This document shows, in pieces, positions 63,086 to 64,000 of a DNA stretch of 64,000 nucleotides (its first letter is position 1; every line of letters begins with the position of its first letter). The notes under the pieces were generated by a model. The model made no database searches, was not told the origin of the DNA, and saw only the letters and a list, made by a program, of their open reading frames with translations. The stretch comes from Ramlibacter paludis (GTDB taxonomy: Bacteria; Pseudomonadota; Gammaproteobacteria; Burkholderiales; Burkholderiaceae_C). A program made the position numbers and the translations under genes. Location of the stretch: contig NZ_JAKLTM010000006.1 of NCBI RefSeq assembly GCF_022012305.1, forward strand, positions 124,001 through 188,000, written 5' to 3'.

Positions 63086-63189
63086 GCCTAACGACTGAGT
63101 TGACCGGCACGCACCGGCAGCGCGCCGCAAGGTGCACGATTATCTGCGCGCCTTGCGGCGCGCTGCTGGTGCGTGTCCGCGTCGAACGA
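63086..63189 (-). mobile_element. attC site 2, interrupted by an insertion sequence
   Basis: Shares nearly all bases with site 1 from GTTAGGC (63092-63086) through the stem to GTCGAACGA (63181-63189). The last 10 bp including the outer core are missing, and the sequence switches at 63190 to an unrelated sequence that leads into an IS110-family transposase gene. Confidence 0.75.
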
Positions 63190-64000
63190 ATACGAAGGGA
63201 CTTCCCGCAATCGCGGTAACGGCATCAAAGTGCCAAGATTGATTTTTGCGGTAGTCAATCTGAACCTTGAAAGGGGAAGTCCATGACCGAGATTACACGA
63301 GTGGGTGTGGACCTGGCAAAGCAAGTCATCCAGGTGCATGGCGTCGACGCGACGGAGGCGGTGGTCGTCGCACGCAGCATGAGCCGGCAGAAATTCGCCG
63401 CTTGGTGCGCTCAGTTGCCTGGCGGCTGCGTTGTCGCGATGGAAGCCTGCTCGGGTGCGCACCATTGGGCCCGTCGACTTCAGCGACTGGGCTTGCAGCC
63501 GCGGCTGATCGCGCCGCACTTCGTCACGCCGTACCGCATGGAAGGCAAAGGCGGCAAGAACGACGCGACCGATGCCGCCGCCATCTGCGAAGCGGCGTCC
63601 CGGCCCAAGATGCGATTTGTCGCCATCAAGAGCTGCGCGCAGCAAGGCGTGCTGTGCGTGCACCGGCTTCGTGAAGCCTACAAGGAGGAGCGCACCGCGT
63701 GCATCAACCGCATACGCGGCTTGCTCAGCGAGTTCGGCCTGGTGTTTCCGCTCGGTCCAAGCGCGCTGCGGGCGCAACTGGGCGACGCGCTGGAGGATGC
63801 CTCCAACGAGCTTCCTGGCTGTGCGCGCCTCGGATTGGACCGCGCGTTTACGCATTGGCGCGCTCTGGACGCGGAGATCGCGTGGTGTGACGCACAGATC
63901 AGCGACCATGCCAAACAAGATGTCCAGGCGCAGCGCTTGCTGCCAATCCGCGGCGTCGGCCCCACCAGTGCGAGCGCGCTGGTCGCCTGCGTGGCTGACT
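63190..64000 (+). mobile_element. IS1111-type (IS110 family) insertion sequence, partial
   Basis: Starts within attC site 2 and continues past the right edge. About 90 bp precede the transposase start. GGACTTCCC (63198-63206) and GGGAAGTCC (63274-63282) form an inverted pair near this end, like the subterminal repeats of IS1111 elements. The right end and any direct evidence of excision are outside the window. Confidence 0.78.
63283..64000 (+). CDS. IS110-family transposase, IS1111 type (partial)
   Basis: First 239 residues, truncated by the window edge. It starts at ATG 63283 after AAGGGGAAG. The N-terminal RuvC-like DEDD domain has D10 (VGVDLAKQVIQVHG), E54 (VAMEACSGAHHWARRL), D94 and D97 (GKGGKNDATDAAAICEA). 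The second domain begins at LLPIRGVGPTSASALVACVAD with the helix-hairpin-helix motif; the conserved catalytic Ser should lie beyond the edge. IS110-family recombinases act with a structured bridge RNA rather than terminal repeats. The short upstream region is consistent with the IS1111 group, in which that RNA lies downstream of the gene. Confidence 0.93.
   Translation, partial: MTEITRVGVDLAKQVIQVHGVDATEAVVVARSMSRQKFAAWCAQLPGGCVVAMEACSGAHHWARRLQRLGLQPRLIAPHFVTPYRMEGKGGKNDATDAAAICEAASRPKMRFVAIKSCAQQGVLCVHRLREAYKEERTACINRIRGLLSEFGLVFPLGPSALRAQLGDALEDASNELPGCARLGLDRAFTHWRALDAEIAWCDAQISDHAKQDVQAQRLLPIRGVGPTSASALVACVAD

Larger units (their letters stand above)
62340..63189 (-). other. Distal end of an integron cassette array
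   Basis: About 850 bp without a conventional gene. It holds two attC-like sites of the same type, two short minus-strand ORFs and no integrase. Cassette order on the minus strand runs from the insertion element toward the Vgb gene. The first 110 bp (62340-62452) show no recognisable feature. Confidence 0.7.

Noticed and set aside
62816..63091. 91-codon plus-strand frame in the cassette region
   Set aside because: Starts inside an attC site, no ribosome site, no hydrophobic or domain pattern; the minus-strand ORF fits cassette geometry better.

Overview
The window is high-GC DNA with dense, overlapping operons. It carries a protocatechuate 4,5-cleavage operon in the gene order known from Comamonas, a vanAB pair, orphan Bug-type receptors and a complete-looking type VI secretion (T6SS) operon. 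This points to a betaproteobacterium of the order Burkholderiales, most likely the family Comamonadaceae (Ramlibacter/Variovorax-like). The assignment is inferred from gene content, not from a marker gene.

Region by region: (1) 1-4978, minus strand: a two-partner secretion operon, with the outer-membrane transporter tpsB followed by a filamentous-haemagglutinin-like tpsA that runs off the left edge. (2) 5239-29965: a T6SS locus. The minus strand reads tssH(clpV)-tssK-tssL-tssM-tagF-tssA-tssB-tssC-hcp-tagJ-tssE-tssF-tssG-vgrG, then a cargo module: DUF4123 adaptor, M15-type peptidoglycan peptidase, lipoprotein and DUF4280 PAAR-like protein. tagH (FHA) is divergent from clpV. I see no tssJ, ppkA or pppA. 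(3) 30-42.6 kb: mixed metabolism and envelope genes (Ldh-family oxidoreductase, cardiolipin synthase-like protein, HTH-citrate-synthase fusion, hydroxyacid dehydrogenase, SDR, Bug receptor, TRIC channel, DUF3237, DUF1203, AzlCD exporter, MBL hydrolase, orphan histidine kinase, DUF1232).

(4) 42.6-49.2 kb: the protocatechuate meta-cleavage operon pmdE-F-D-A-B-C, headed by a ModA-like binding protein without a signal peptide. A divergent LysR regulator shares a compact operator/promoter with it. (5) 49.2-56.2 kb: a Liv-type ABC transporter with two periplasmic binding proteins and a Bug receptor. (6) 56.1-60.2 kb: a GntR/FCD regulator divergent from vanA-vanB and a MetE-like methyltransferase. 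Vanillate O-demethylation yields protocatechuate, so regions 4-6 look like one pathway for lignin-derived aromatics: uptake, demethylation, ring opening, then pyruvate and oxaloacetate. (7) 60.2-62.3 kb: an unusual response regulator and a Vgb-like beta-propeller protein.

(8) 62.3-64.0 kb: a previously cryptic-looking stretch that reads as the end of an integron cassette array. It has two nearly identical attC sites, two small membrane-protein ORFs on the minus strand, and an IS110-family (IS1111-type) element inserted inside one attC, as known for the IS1111-attC group. No tRNA, rRNA or CRISPR array was recognised.
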